The notes: generated by a model from the letters alone, not told the origin. Shown: positions 12,601 through 23,996, counted from the first letter of the stretch. The stretch is 64,000 nucleotides of DNA from Cavenderia fasciculata (GCF_000203815.1 NW_004457735.1:1178001-1242000), one strand, 5' to 3'. Numbers and translations: made by a program.

Positions 12601-14375
12601 ATATTTACTTGAATTACTTTAAATCTGGAGCAAGTACATGGTTGTATGTATTGATTTTTGTGACTTATTTTTCGAGTCAGGCAATTTGGCAATCATCAGA
12701 TTATTGGTTGGTCATTTGGTCAAATCATAGTATTCAACCAGAACCAGGATCTCGATTCTATCTACTAGTGTATATGGGATTCTTGATTGGTTTTGCTGCA
12801 CTCTTGACAGTCCGTCATCTTATCATTACTAGTATGGGTTGGAATGCATCTAAATCACTCCATCACAAGCTTTTGAACAACGTATTTTATAGTAGTTGTG
12901 CATTCTTTGACAGTAATCCTGCAGGTCGTATTTTAAATAGATTTTCAAAGGATATTAATGATATCGATGAAACTTTGGTACAAGCCATTTCAGATATTCT
13001 TTTTTGTGGTTCCAATGTCATCCTGTCACTTGGTATTATGATTTATGTCAACCCTTGGATCTTACTCCCTTTTATACTATTACTCTTTGTATACAATTAT
13101 GTTCAAAAGATGTATCGTGCATCTTCAAGAGAACTAAAGAGAATGGAGAGTATTGCTCGTAGTCCAGTTTACTCTCAGTTGACAGAGACGTTCAATGGGT
13201 TGCAATCGGTACGTGGGTTTGGTCAACAGGCTAGATTCACCTCGGAAATGTCCAGTCGTATCGATCTTAATCAACGTCTATTTTACCATAGTTTCTCGGT
13301 GAATAGATGGTTGGGTGTACGTCTCGAAGCTCTCTCGACTGCCATGGTCCTGCTATCATCTATCTTTTCAATGCTGAGTGCTAGCTCGAACCCGGGTGCA
13401 GCTGGTTTGGCCGTGTCGAGTGCCATTGGACTCACGGGTGTGCTCAACTGGACCATCCGTCAGTACACCGAGCTCGAAGTCAAGATGAACAGCGTCGAGC
13501 GTGTGCTAGAGTACGTCAACACCAAGCCCGAGGGTGCCCGCGTCGTCGAGAGTAACCGTCCGCCCGCCAACTGGCCGCAATACGGTGTCGTCGATTTCGA
13601 GGACGTCGAGGTGCGCTACCGCCCGACCATGGAGCCGTCGCTGCGCGGCATCACCCTGCGTGTTAGCGCGTCCAACAAGGTCGGTATCGTCGGTCGTACG
13701 GGCGCGGGCAAGAGCACCATTGGCGTGGCGCTCTTTCGCATGCTCGAATGTTCCAAGGGCGTCATCAAGATTGACGGCATCAACATTGGCGACATTGGCC
13801 TGTCGGACCTGCGCTCCAAACTCGGTGTCGTCCCACAAGAGCCGTTTATCTTTTCCGGCACCGTTCGTATGAATCTCGACCCTTACAACCTCTACACTGA
13901 CCTGCAGTTGTGGGAGTCACTCGAGAAATCACAAATCAAGACGATTGTGCAGGCCATGCCCAATGGACTCGACAGTCTGTTGGACGAGGGTGGCGACGGC
14001 TTCTCGGTTGGCCAAAAGCAACTCTTGTGTCTGTCACGTGCACTCTTGCGTGATGCCAAGGTCGTCCTCATGGATGAGGCCAGCTCGTCGCTCGACTACC
14101 ACACCGATGCCATCATCAAGCAGGTTGTCCACGACAACTTTAAGCATTCCACCGTACTGACCATCGCTCACAGACTCGACACTATCATTGACAGTGACAA
14201 GATCCTCGTAGTCGACGCCGGCCGTGTCATTGAATATGACCATCCAACAGTCCTACTCGAAAATCCATCTTCCAAATTCACTCAACTCATTCAAGCTCAA
14301 TCCCATCTTTTGGATACAAACCACAACAACATTACTCCTGGAGGTCATATTCCAAATGAAATTAAATCAAATTAA
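9604..14375 (+). CDS. Full-length ABC transporter, subfamily C (MRP type)
   Basis: Seven exons: 9604-9789, 9882-10021, 10103-10216, 10307-10578, 10687-10862, 10953-12475 and 12557-14375; about 1,409 residues. The order is TMD1-NBD1-TMD2-NBD2 without an extra N-terminal TMD0. NBD1 has Walker A GKVGEGKSS (about 524), signature LSGGQKQRISLARCL (about 614) and Walker B YVMDETLSAVD (about 635). NBD2 has Walker A GRTGAGKST (about 1183), signature FSVGQKQLLCLSRALL (about 1286) and Walker B VVLMDEASSSLD. ABCC proteins export organic anions and conjugates with ATP; the substrate is unknown. An acidic, Lys-rich insert lies just before NBD1 Walker A, and a His/Asn-rich linker separates the halves. The last 1 kb, coding for NBD2, is much richer in G+C than the first exons. 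The third intron uses a less usual GTTTGT donor. Confidence 0.93.
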
Positions 14376-17180
14376 TAAAAACTAATGCTATATATAATTA
14401 GTAATATATATATTACCCCATCATCATTCCTATTCCTTCCTTGGGATAAGGACCTGTCCCTTTAGATTAACAAGATATATTGGTACCACATTAAAATCTT
14501 CAAAATGTCAGAGGAGGACGTTGAACCCAACAATTGTAAATATCTTTGGGAGCTCCAATCGTCGGGTTCGAAATGACAAACGAAGTGGGCCACGATTTAC
14601 ACTCAAAATGGTATTCATTAGAGAGAGTATTCTAACTTTAGGGGAGGGTCCCTCCCCTGCCCCTTTGGTTGAGGACATCTCTCCTGCATCCCCGCATTCG
14701 ATCATTGTGTTGGATGTCAACCTGATCTTTTCACCTTGTATTCTCGTTCAACTCTAAGAGAGAGAGAGAAAAGATAGCGCGTGTTGTGTTGAACATCATC
14801 TCAAGGTATTTGGTTCTCATTCATTTTATTTCTCTATTCTATCTACCTATCTATCTTTATCTATATACTATACATTTAATAATAAGAGAGAGAGAGATAC
14901 GAACCACTAAAGAATAAAGGTAATCAGTTAATTCACATACACCATTCTGCACAGTCAGTGTTCATTATCAAAATTACAATTACTATTAGTATTAGTACTC
15001 TATACTATTGTACCATACCACCAATATCTGGGGGGCAATTTCGGTTACTACCCTAACGACAATCTATATGCACACCACCGTTTTCAACCGTCCTCTAGAC
15101 TTGCTTGGTATGATGAAACCGAAAAAAAAAGGGGGGCCAACATAGGCAGAGAAGCCACATAAAAACGTCGGTCGATACACTTCGATACTAAATCGTCATG
15201 ACACACTCGAGAATATGAGGCGAGTCCTCAAGTCATCGAACAGCACCCCCTCAATAGTGTGGATGGATAGGACAAACTATCAGTTTGCTTTCACTGGTGG
15301 TGTAGGTGGAGATGAAACCAAAGTCGTAGGCACTTGCCTGCCTACCTTTAGATGGTAGTATGGTTTGGTTTGGAGTGAGAATTCATTGACTGTCCCTCTC
15401 CCTCTCTCTCACAAACTGATATCTTACCTCCTTCTAAATCTTTCATTTCTTTCTTTCTTTCTTTCTCCTCCTTTCTACATATTACTTTTTTTTTTTAAAA
15501 AGAACTCTAACTTTTACTGTTTTAGTACTTACGAAGATTATTACTTTTTTAATTTAATTATATTATTCTCTTATATTAAATATTTAATATCAAAGTTTAA
15601 GATTAAATAACAACAACAGTAATTAAGCCTAATCACACTTAGAGATTTGTAATAGATCTAATATCAATCAATTAGTCATAATCAATCATGTAAATATATA
15701 TAAATATATATAAATATTAATCTATGATAGAGTTATCGTCACCACACACATAGATCGATCAAAAGAGATAGATATCTACTACTGTACATCTTTCTTGTGC
15801 TTTGGCGATAGATACCGTTTGTTGTTGAAGAAAAAACATCAAAATTCAAACCAAAGCAGATATCTGAGGTTTCATTAATGACTTTTCAGAGTGTGCAAGT
15901 CGATGTCATTTCATTCATTTTATTCTATACCTATACATACATATATCTGTCTTTGTCTATCTATCTATCTATTTATCTAATCTATCTATTTATCTAATCT
16001 ATCGATCACAATCGATTATAATATTTTGTTTTCATATATCCATATATAAACAACATATCTATCTATATATCTTACTATTTTCAATTATCATAAAACACTA
16101 TAGTATAGTAGAAACGCAAAGCTTTTACAATAACCCATCAATAGTATAGTATAGTATATGTTTTAGTATGTTTTGTTTGTAGCCAAATCGATTTAGCTAC
16201 ACCAACAACAACAACAACAAAGGAATCACATCATCACCCAACCCAAAAATAGTAGATTTATAGTAGGTTGGTAGGTTTGGGTTGGTTGGATGTCTGTCTA
16301 TTTACATTATAAACAGAGACTTCATCATAACAAACACAAACATACCACCAAACAGCAGACTGCTGGTCTGCTCTGCTCTGCTGCTGTTTGTTAAAAGGGG
16401 GATGGTTTGGTTGTATAGTCGTCGCACATAACCCATCATTCCTCAACGCTTGCGTGTTCGTATCAACCACCATCATCACCTCCCTCCCTCCCTCCCTCCC
16501 TCTTCCTTACTAGTAAGTGCAAAGATGGATGTGGTGGTGTAACTCGATTTGCGATCGCACACGTAGAGAGAGGTGAGTGAGTGAACAAAAAGGATGGGAT
16601 GCTCACTTGTTCACCTTCAGCACACTCACACACGTGATGATGTTTTCATTGGTGTGTGGTGAGGGTTTGCCTTCTACTTTGATGATATGCATGCATGCCA
16701 GAAGAGGAGAGAGAGCAAAGAAAGCAGCAGCAGCAACAACAAGCATCGTGGAGCTGACAACTTGTCAACTTCATTCTCTTTCATTCTCTCTATCCCATTC
16801 TCTCTCTCTCTTTCTCTTATCATCATCGCCATCATTTGACAAATCAAAGCAATAATAACAATAGTCTTTATTCATACATTTGTTCTTTCTTTCACTTTCA
16901 GTATACATCACATCACATCACATCGCATCGCATCGCTATAGCAAACCTTCATCAACTTCATTCATCCATCCCTCCCTTCTAGTCATTATCATCCCCCCTA
17001 AAAGTTATTCATCATACACTCTTACTTACTTACTTACTTGTATATTCTTCTTCTTCCTCTGTGTCAACCATTAGAGCCTTCTACATTCAATCAATCAATC
17101 AAGTCTTTTTTAAAAGAAGAAGAAATCCATATAGACAAACAAAAAAAAAAGATTATATATAAAGAGTCATTGATCAGATC
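14376..17180. other. 2.8 kb intergenic region upstream of the AT-hook gene
   Basis: No supported gene. Two islands of higher complexity stand out. One at about 14480-14760 contains the 17-base palindrome at 14641-14657. The other, at about 15020-15360, is G+C-richer with short hairpins (for example GTAGGCACTTGCCTGCCTAC). The rest is simple sequence: GATA/ATCT runs near 15955-16020, a CCCT run at about 16482-16502, CT-rich stretches at 16770-16825 and repeats of ACAT/CATCG near 16905-16935. The long upstream stretch fits a developmentally regulated promoter (inference). Confidence 0.5.
14641..14657. repeat. Perfect G/C palindrome, 8-base arms
   Basis: GGGGAGGG-T-CCCTCCCC, perfect arms around one base, in the middle of an A/T-rich intergenic region. 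It could form a strong hairpin in RNA or a cruciform in DNA. Its role is unknown. Confidence 0.8.
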
Positions 17181-18955
17181 ATGAGTACCAGTCATTTGGC
17201 AGATGATTCGATTCGTCTCAACAACAAAAATGAATATGAAATTATAAATAGACAGTTCAATAGCAACAACAGCAGTGTTGTTGGAACACAGTCCAATGCA
17301 ATGAATCCAGCTGCACTAAACAGCTTTATAAACATTGGTACAACCACGGCAGCGGCCATTACCGCAGGCCTCTATGGCAACAATGGTATCAATATAAATG
17401 GGGTCAACTCTTCTTCTACCTCTGCCAATAACAATTCGTCGCCAACTAATATGTATACAATCCAACCACAACAGGCACAACAATCACCATTCCAATCAAC
17501 TCAACAACAACAACAACAACAACTATTTAATAATCAACAACAACAACAACAGCCTTCCCAAATCTATATAATCCCTCAACAACAACAACAAACTCCTCAA
17601 CAACAACAATACTCACCCAATAACAATGGTATGAATCATCATCAACAAATGGTTCAAAACCCACAACTCCAACAATTGCAACAATTACTCCAAATACAGC
17701 AACAACAACAACAACAGCAGCAACCCCAAATACAACAACAACAACAACAACACCAACAACAACAACAACAACAACTTCAAACATTGGATAGTAAATATTT
17801 AGAGCTTGTTAAACAACAAGCTATGGAAATCAATAAGCGAGCAGAAGGCATGCCAGAATATGCCAATATCTATAAACCTGCAACACTTATTGAACAACAA
17901 TTCCAACAGCAACAACAACAACAAGCATTTATTTTACAACAACAACAACAACATCAACAATTACAACAACAACATATACAACAACAACAACAACAACCTC
18001 TGCAACAACATATACAACAACAACAACAGATAACATCTACAACAACCACAACCAATACAATTAATGGCTCTGGAATAGCTTCTAACCATCATTCACCAAT
18101 ATCGAGCAGTGCCAATAGCCCAGTATTAATGTCATCACTTTCACCTACAATGCAACAACAAACACCCCAAACCTTTATGGATCAGCAACAGCAACAACAA
18201 CAACAACAACAATCATATATGATTCAACAACAAATTTTCAACTCTACACCTACATCTGCCCTAACATCTCCACCATATACATCTGTTTTGGGCGCAACAA
18301 CATCTCCAACTCAACAACCACTGACACTGCAACAATCGTCTTTGACCGATACCTCTGTCGTGCCTCTAATTTCGTCACAAACCACCATATCTGACCTCAA
18401 TCTTGTAAATATTCAATCTACTCCACAATCCAGTCTCTCATCAGTTGGTGGCTCTACATTGTCACAGCAGCAGTCGACAATGACATCTACTATTAATATC
18501 AATGGTACCCTTGAAGAGGTGCCACAAGTCAAAAGAAAAAGAGGAAGACCACCCAAAAACAAAGATGGTTCGACATTGGCCAGTATGGCTGCTGCCGTTA
18601 CTGCCGCAGCATCTACAACTACTGCTGTAGACGAGTCAAAGGCAAAGAGAACAACCTATCTCTGCAACAAGTGCAAGCAGCCAAAAAAGGGTCACAACTG
18701 CGCCTTTGGCAACGATGGCACCGACTCTGTGCCTGGAGACAATGACAACAACGAGGAAAACAGCAACACAACAGACATGCCAAAGAAAAAGAAAAAGGAT
18801 AAACATTCCTCTTCATCCTCTTCTCCAAATAGCATCAACACTACCCTATCTTCCTCCTCTACTACCGAACACAGTTTTGATGAATTTAATAACCTTTTAC
18901 AAAATGATAACCTTTTACAAAATATAACTTGTGATGATATTGGAGGTGGAACTAC

Positions 18956-18994
<39 letters not shown>

Positions 18995-19177
18995 CAGTGG
19001 AAATGTATTGGGATTGATTAATCCTGCCATTCAAACAACTTTACAACCATCTTCGACTAATTTGGTATCAAACACAACAACATCAACAACAACAATTGTA
19101 CAAAATAACCAACAACAACAAACATTTTATGATAATAGTAATAATAATAATTTAATTTCACAACAATTGTATTCAAC

Positions 19178-19221
<44 letters not shown>

Positions 19222-19448
19222 GCTCTTCACCAATCAATACTCTTGATCAACAACAAACTTTGACTTCAACATTGTTATCAAATATCAATGGTAGTTTAAA
19301 TTCTACAATGCTATCCTCTCAACTTTTAACCACTAATAGTTTAGCAATCCCAGATGCAACCTCTATCTCCATTCCAGTTATCCCATCTTATCAAGAAGAT
19401 CAAGACGATGATGATGATGATGATCAAGATGAAGATGAACAAGAATAA
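17181..19448 (+). CDS. Gln/Asn-rich AT-hook protein with Cys/His zinc-knuckle motif
   Basis: Single exon of 755 residues. Long Gln runs fill residues about 95-360 and Asn runs the C-terminal third. The only ordered-looking part is an AT-hook (KRKRGRPPKNKDG, about residue 451), followed near residue 493 by YLCNKCKQPKKGHNC, a C-x2-C..H-x-C knuckle. The end is acidic (Asp/Glu/Gln). AT-hooks bind the minor groove of A/T-rich DNA, so a nuclear, chromatin or transcription role is likely but unproven. The start has a clean upstream A/T-rich leader and the only in-frame ATG before the coding run. The gene converges on the VAMP gene. The repeats are coding microsatellites and probably vary in length. 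Confidence 0.85.
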
Positions 19449-19903
19449 CCAAAAAAGAAAAAAAGAAAAAGAAAAATAAACAAATTAATATAAATAATTT
19501 AATATTTCCACAACAAGAAAAAATTAATTAAATCCATCCATATCCAGTATCGTACTACTATTTTTGATGCGCATAATTATTAAATCTTTTTCATAAAGAA
19601 AAAGAATGAATAATAAAATAGATTGAATTTCAATCAATAATTTATTTGGTTTTGTTTCTCTCTAAGTTTTGTTGTTGTTATATTCCATTATGATTATTAT
19701 TGGATTGATTTCTTCTTTTTAAAAACATTTATATAAAAAATATGTTGTTGTTTGTTGTTGTTGTATTAATATTAGTTGAAGGATGATGGGATGAGGAAGA
19801 ATGGGTGATTGATACTAGTACTTTTGGTATTTGTTAAATTAAATTATTATTGTTGTTGTTGTTATTGATTATTATTAGTTATATATTATTTGATTTATGT
19901 TTT
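19449..19903. other. Spacer between convergent genes
   Basis: 3' flanks of the AT-hook gene (+) and the VAMP gene (-). A/T-rich with TTG/TTGTTG repeats at about 19668-19678, 19743-19765 and 19848-19862. No gene seen. Confidence 0.6.
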
Positions 19904-20215
19904 TTAGTTTGTAAATTTAAGAATGATTGGAATCAAAATGATAGCCAAAACCAAAAGAACAACCAAAACAATAATAATTTGTAGCTTCATATTTCTGCAC
20001 CACATTTGTCTTCTGATGGTGACTGTTTGTTTCTTAAAGAGACGAGCATTGTTGTTCATTGAAGCAGTCTTGTCTTGGAGATTTGATGCCTTGTCGTGAT
20101 TGTCCAACATCAAACCAATGTTGTTGTGCATAACATCCTTTACCTTGTCTACTTCTTGTAGAATGGCTTGGGTCTTATTTGGTTGATTTGCATTATTATT
20201 TCCTCCGTGTGACAT
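19904..20215 (-). CDS. VAMP/synaptobrevin-type SNARE with Asn at the zero layer
   Basis: Single exon of 103 residues, the usual size of short VAMPs. A Gly/Asn-rich N-terminus is followed by one SNARE helix (about residues 17-75), a basic/aromatic linker (RRQMWCRNMKLQ) and a C-terminal membrane anchor (IIIVLVVLLVLAIILIPIIL). R-SNAREs sit on vesicles and pair with three Q-SNARE helices to drive fusion. Aligning VDKVKDVMHNNIGLMLDNHDK with animal VAMP2 ([21 protein letters not shown]) puts Asn where the conserved zero-layer Arg should be. The codon read on the minus strand is AAT. The family is clear; whether this protein acts as an R-SNARE is open. Confidence 0.9.
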   Translation of the reverse strand: MSHGGNNNANQPNKTQAILQEVDKVKDVMHNNIGLMLDNHDKASNLQDKTASMNNNARLFKKQTVTIRRQMWCRNMKLQIIIVLVVLLVLAIILIPIILKFTN

Positions 20216-21154
20216 GATTGTATATTGATTATTATTGTGTTTAAAGGAAAAGAAGAAAGTTGAATTGAATGTAAAGAAGGTTGTTTTGTTGATAGAGTGA
20301 ATAAACTTGAAGTTTAAGATCGGATTGTTTTATGTACCTAAATAAATATAATATAATATTAATTAGTATTATTATTCTTCTTATTTTATCCTAATTTAAA
20401 TATATACAAATATAAAAAAAACAACAACTAATAATAATTAATTAAAAATAGAATGAATGTACTAGAGAGGGGTAAACAATGATTGATTGATTGATTGACT
20501 GATTGAATAAACTATCTTTTCTTTTTGTTGTTGTTGTTTCAAATAAATTAAATCACAAATAAAGCAAGAAGCAAGAGTAAGTAGAGTAATAAAGGAAATA
20601 AGAGCAATTCGAATGAGAATAGAATTGTTGTCGTTGAGATTTGATTGTTTGTTGTTATTGGGTTGATTTCTCTAGGTTGTGACTGCCAGGATAGTACTAC
20701 TAGTGTAGTACTACTAGTGTATGTAGTGTATGCGTAGCTAGCTAGCTAGCTCTATCGAATCTTTCTTGTGTTGGTGGAGATGATGAGAATGCGAGGGAAA
20801 AAAAAAAGAAGAGGAATGATGGTGGTGGTGTGTAGTAGGGTAATAAAAGAGTAGTATCGCCAGCGTACAAACAAATGTAGTGTGAATAGAATAGGAGGAT
20901 GCTGAGTTTCAATTGTGATAAATACAATGTAGTTGTTGTTGAGTTAGAAATCGATTGATGGTGCTGTGAGGTGGTGGAATATAGGGAGCAGTTGTGTAAT
21001 TAAAAAAAAAATAGAAAAATTCAATTTTTTTTACCCCCCATCGCACACCACACACAAAGGGGTATGAGATAGATTGTTTTTCTAGTATGATGCGAAATAG
21101 AATTTGGAATTCCGACACAATGACTTTCCAGTTTACAATAAATCATTATCTAAA

Positions 21155-21189
<35 letters not shown>

Positions 21190-21826
21190 TTGTGTGAGTG
21201 TTGTCTCTGTCTGAATCCATCTCTCTATCTATCTGATCACTTACAACAAATTACTTAAGTAAATAAATTAAAATAAATAAATAAATAAATAAGATATATA
21301 TTATTATGTGTTAAGAAGATCGAATAGAATATTTATAGTTCCAAAAAAAAAGTATATCACTCAAAAAAAATTGTTGGGATAAAAATAAGTTTTTTGTCTC
21401 AAAAAGGAAGGTGAGTGACAGGAATCCTTGAAATTCCATCCATGAAAAATTGGAAGAGTGTAGAGGTATGTTCAATGAACTTGGAGAATTACTTTATGAG
21501 GATATTCAAATTATTATTATTCAGATCTACACATTTGAGAAATAATATTAATAATAGTATTAATATTAATAATAATACTTTATTTTGGGTTTTTTATATA
21601 TTTTATTAACAAATAATAATAATATCAATTATATAATATATAAACACTGATCGATTCCCCATTGCTGATAATGGATATTTTATTTATTTCTTTTTTTTTT
21701 TTTTTTAAGAGACGAATGAGACGAGTCGGTCGAAACTATGTGTCATTTTTTTTTTACACAAATACTTTTTATATTAGTACTCGTCGTTTTTTTTTGTAAA
21801 TATATATATATATATAGAGAGTTAAG
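20216..21826. other. Divergent intergenic region
   Basis: Separates the VAMP gene (-) from the SET-domain gene (+). It holds a 14-base tandem repeat and a GCTAGC-type palindrome (20693-20750), a CT run at about 21165-21190, a T run at 21690-21708, and ATATAT directly before the SET gene start. A short frame at 21415-21609 has a splice-like donor near 21464 but no recognisable product, so it is not called. Confidence 0.5.
20693..20720. repeat. Perfect 14-base tandem duplication
   Basis: AGTACTACTAGTGT occurs twice head to tail, followed at about 20735-20750 by a GCTAGCTAGCTAGC palindrome. It lies in the divergent promoter region of the VAMP and SET genes. Confidence 0.85.
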
Positions 21827-23239
21827 ATGGAATTACATCATTCAATACCAGGAGTAGTAACAAAGAGATATATTTCAGAGACAAAGGGAAGAGGAGTATT
21901 CACTGAAAAGTCATTCTCGAGTGGAGAGGTTATATTTTCAGAGGCACCTTTGTTCTCGGTGCAACACGTCTACAATAGAACGACCGCATGGACATGTGCT
22001 CATTGTTTTAGATTCTTGGGATCGCTCAACAAACAACTCAACCATTACAGACGTGTGTTTAAGCTCGTCGGGGACAAGGCCGGCGACTTTATCGAGACCG
22101 ATCAGAACCCATACGACTACTCGACTGGCGTAGTGAGCTGTTTTGCCAAGTGCGGTGAAAAGTACTGTTCGGAGCAATGCAGAGAGACGGCATTCAACCG
22201 TCACCACCAGTTGTTGTGCGTGGGTGGCGATTCCGATGAATCGAGTCCCCTCTACAAGTTCAAGTTGCATGCCATCGACTCGAACGAACTCTTCTTTTTG
22301 GGTGGTCAGATTATCGCATCGCTCGTGTCGCGTGTGATGACTGCCAACGACCCCAATCTCGCATCTGTCATTTGTCAAGAGTTTCTCAAGCAATACTGTC
22401 ACCGTGCATGGTGGGAGGTGCGTATTGACGACAACTTTACAGAGCAAGAGGCACGTACTTGGTCGGCCGAATCACTCGACCTGCTCAGAAAGTATCTCTA
22501 CCCCATCCTCACATCGCACCCCCTCACCAACAACCAAACATTCATCGAGACCCTCCTCTCGATGGAATTCTACTCACATATCCTCGGCATGCTCGAGATG
22601 AACGACAACTCGATCGGATTCTCTCATCCACTCGAAAAGTTCCGTCGCCATATCGACGATACCAACAAGCCCGTCCCCGAGCAATTCCGTGCACACAGTC
22701 AAAACGCAATGAAAAAGGTAGTCGAAGCATTACGTCAATACCACGCTGAAAATGAAGATGATTGCGATGATGAAGAATGTAATCATCAAGATCATGATAT
22801 GGCCGATGGAAATGGACATGCTCATGGACACGCTCATGGTCACGGTCATGGACACTCAGGAATGGATACTGAAGAAGAGGAAGAAATGAGAGAGATGGAA
22901 TCTGAACAAAAGATGAATGATATGGAGGATGACGACGACGAAGACTATGATGTATTCCCATCGTTTGATGGATTTGGTATGTTTGGTCTACAAGCAATGA
23001 TCAATCATTCCTGTGAACCAAACTGTCTTGTTGTGTTTGACAATGGCTCGAATTTCGCACACATCAAAGCATTGCGCGATATCCAAGCAGGCGAAGAGCT
23101 TTACCATTCATACATTGACGAAAATACCCCATTCGAAGAAAGAGAGCAAGAGTTGATCACTTATGGTTTCAAATGTATTTGCAGAAAATGTGTTTCAGAG
23201 AGACCAATCACGAATAATAATAATACAACACAACAATAA
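21827..23239 (+). CDS. SET-domain protein of the SMYD/SET5 type
   Basis: Single exon of 470 residues. The split SET domain starts at residue 8 (GVVTKRYISETKGRGVFTEKSF). Next comes a Cys/His zinc cluster (WTCAHC, then CFAKCGEKYCSEQCRETAFNRHHQLLC-like ligands) that resembles a MYND finger. A helical region follows, then the catalytic NHSCEPNC segment (about residue 390), the ELYHSYID strand and the post-SET CICRKC near residue 449. Such proteins methylate lysines on histones or other proteins using S-adenosylmethionine; the target here is unknown. Between the helical part and NHSC lies an insert with a His/Gly run (about residues 329-343) and acidic stretches, of the kind that can bind metals. 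TATA-like ATATATAT sits just upstream of the start. Confidence 0.9.
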   Translation: MELHHSIPGVVTKRYISETKGRGVFTEKSFSSGEVIFSEAPLFSVQHVYNRTTAWTCAHCFRFLGSLNKQLNHYRRVFKLVGDKAGDFIETDQNPYDYSTGVVSCFAKCGEKYCSEQCRETAFNRHHQLLCVGGDSDESSPLYKFKLHAIDSNELFFLGGQIIASLVSRVMTANDPNLASVICQEFLKQYCHRAWWEVRIDDNFTEQEARTWSAESLDLLRKYLYPILTSHPLTNNQTFIETLLSMEFYSHILGMLEMNDNSIGFSHPLEKFRRHIDDTNKPVPEQFRAHSQNAMKKVVEALRQYHAENEDDCDDEECNHQDHDMADGNGHAHGHAHGHGHGHSGMDTEEEEEMREMESEQKMNDMEDDDDEDYDVFPSFDGFGMFGLQAMINHSCEPNCLVVFDNGSNFAHIKALRDIQAGEELYHSYIDENTPFEEREQELITYGFKCICRKCVSERPITNNNNTTQQ

Positions 23240-23996
23240 ACAACACCCACATATATATATATACTAAACACAAACAAACAAACACACATCTCATGAGGGT
23301 TGATGAACATGATGGATGATGGAAACATATAGCTGGTTGCAGTGATGATATCTACCAAAAAAAGACAAAGAAATCAAAATCATCAACTCACTCAATTGTG
23401 GTCTATCAATCAACCAAAAACCAACCACCATACACCAAAACAATCCCCACCCACTCACCATTTTTAAGTGTGTTAACAATTGAAACAACACCCTAGGGTT
23501 AGGGGTAGGATAGACATTCTCATTGAAAAGTCAAGTGTGGGGGTGTGATGGATAGATGACACAATTGTGAAGGGGGTAGTGATTGTGAGTGAGAGTGTGT
23601 AGGAGGAGGAAGAATAGATAACCACTGCTGGCTGGGTGGCTCGCCAAAATTAAAATAGTTATTGAATTATTGTATGACAGAATATGGATGGGTAGAAAAA
23701 GGCACTCACATGGTACATACAGTCAGAGATAAAGAAATTTCCGAAAACAATAATAATAATAATTAATTTTAAACAAGTGGTATGTGTACCCTATTAAGTA
23801 GTCGTTGGAACATGTTGGTCGGAATTATTACCAACCATATATTGAAATTATATTAATTATAAAATTTAAATTAACATCATCCTCCTCTCTAGTTCCTCTC
23901 TTTTATATATTTATTAATAGTTGTAGAATCAAATAAATATTATTGTTATTATTTATATTTATATTTATTAATTAAAAAAATACAACAACAACAACA
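23240..23996. other. Spacer before the first expansin-like gene
   Basis: No gene seen. It contains C/A-rich stretches (about 23400-23460), a TGTGGGGGTGTG segment near 23535, and A/T-rich promoter sequence with TATTTATATTTATAT just before 23997. The C/A- and G/T-rich boxes resemble the GBF-type elements known upstream of Dictyostelium developmental genes (inference). Confidence 0.5.

Noticed and set aside
13506-13872. Long opposite-strand and shifted frames inside the ABCC NBD2
   Set aside because: Shadows of the G+C-rich codon use of the real gene; no independent motifs.
16250-17100. Possible small genes in the long leader of the AT-hook gene
   Set aside because: The frames are simple-sequence translations (Ser/Leu/His runs) and have no splice partners.
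21938-22447. Minus-strand frame of 169 codons inside the SET gene
   Set aside because: Antisense to a strongly supported coding exon and without recognisable motifs.
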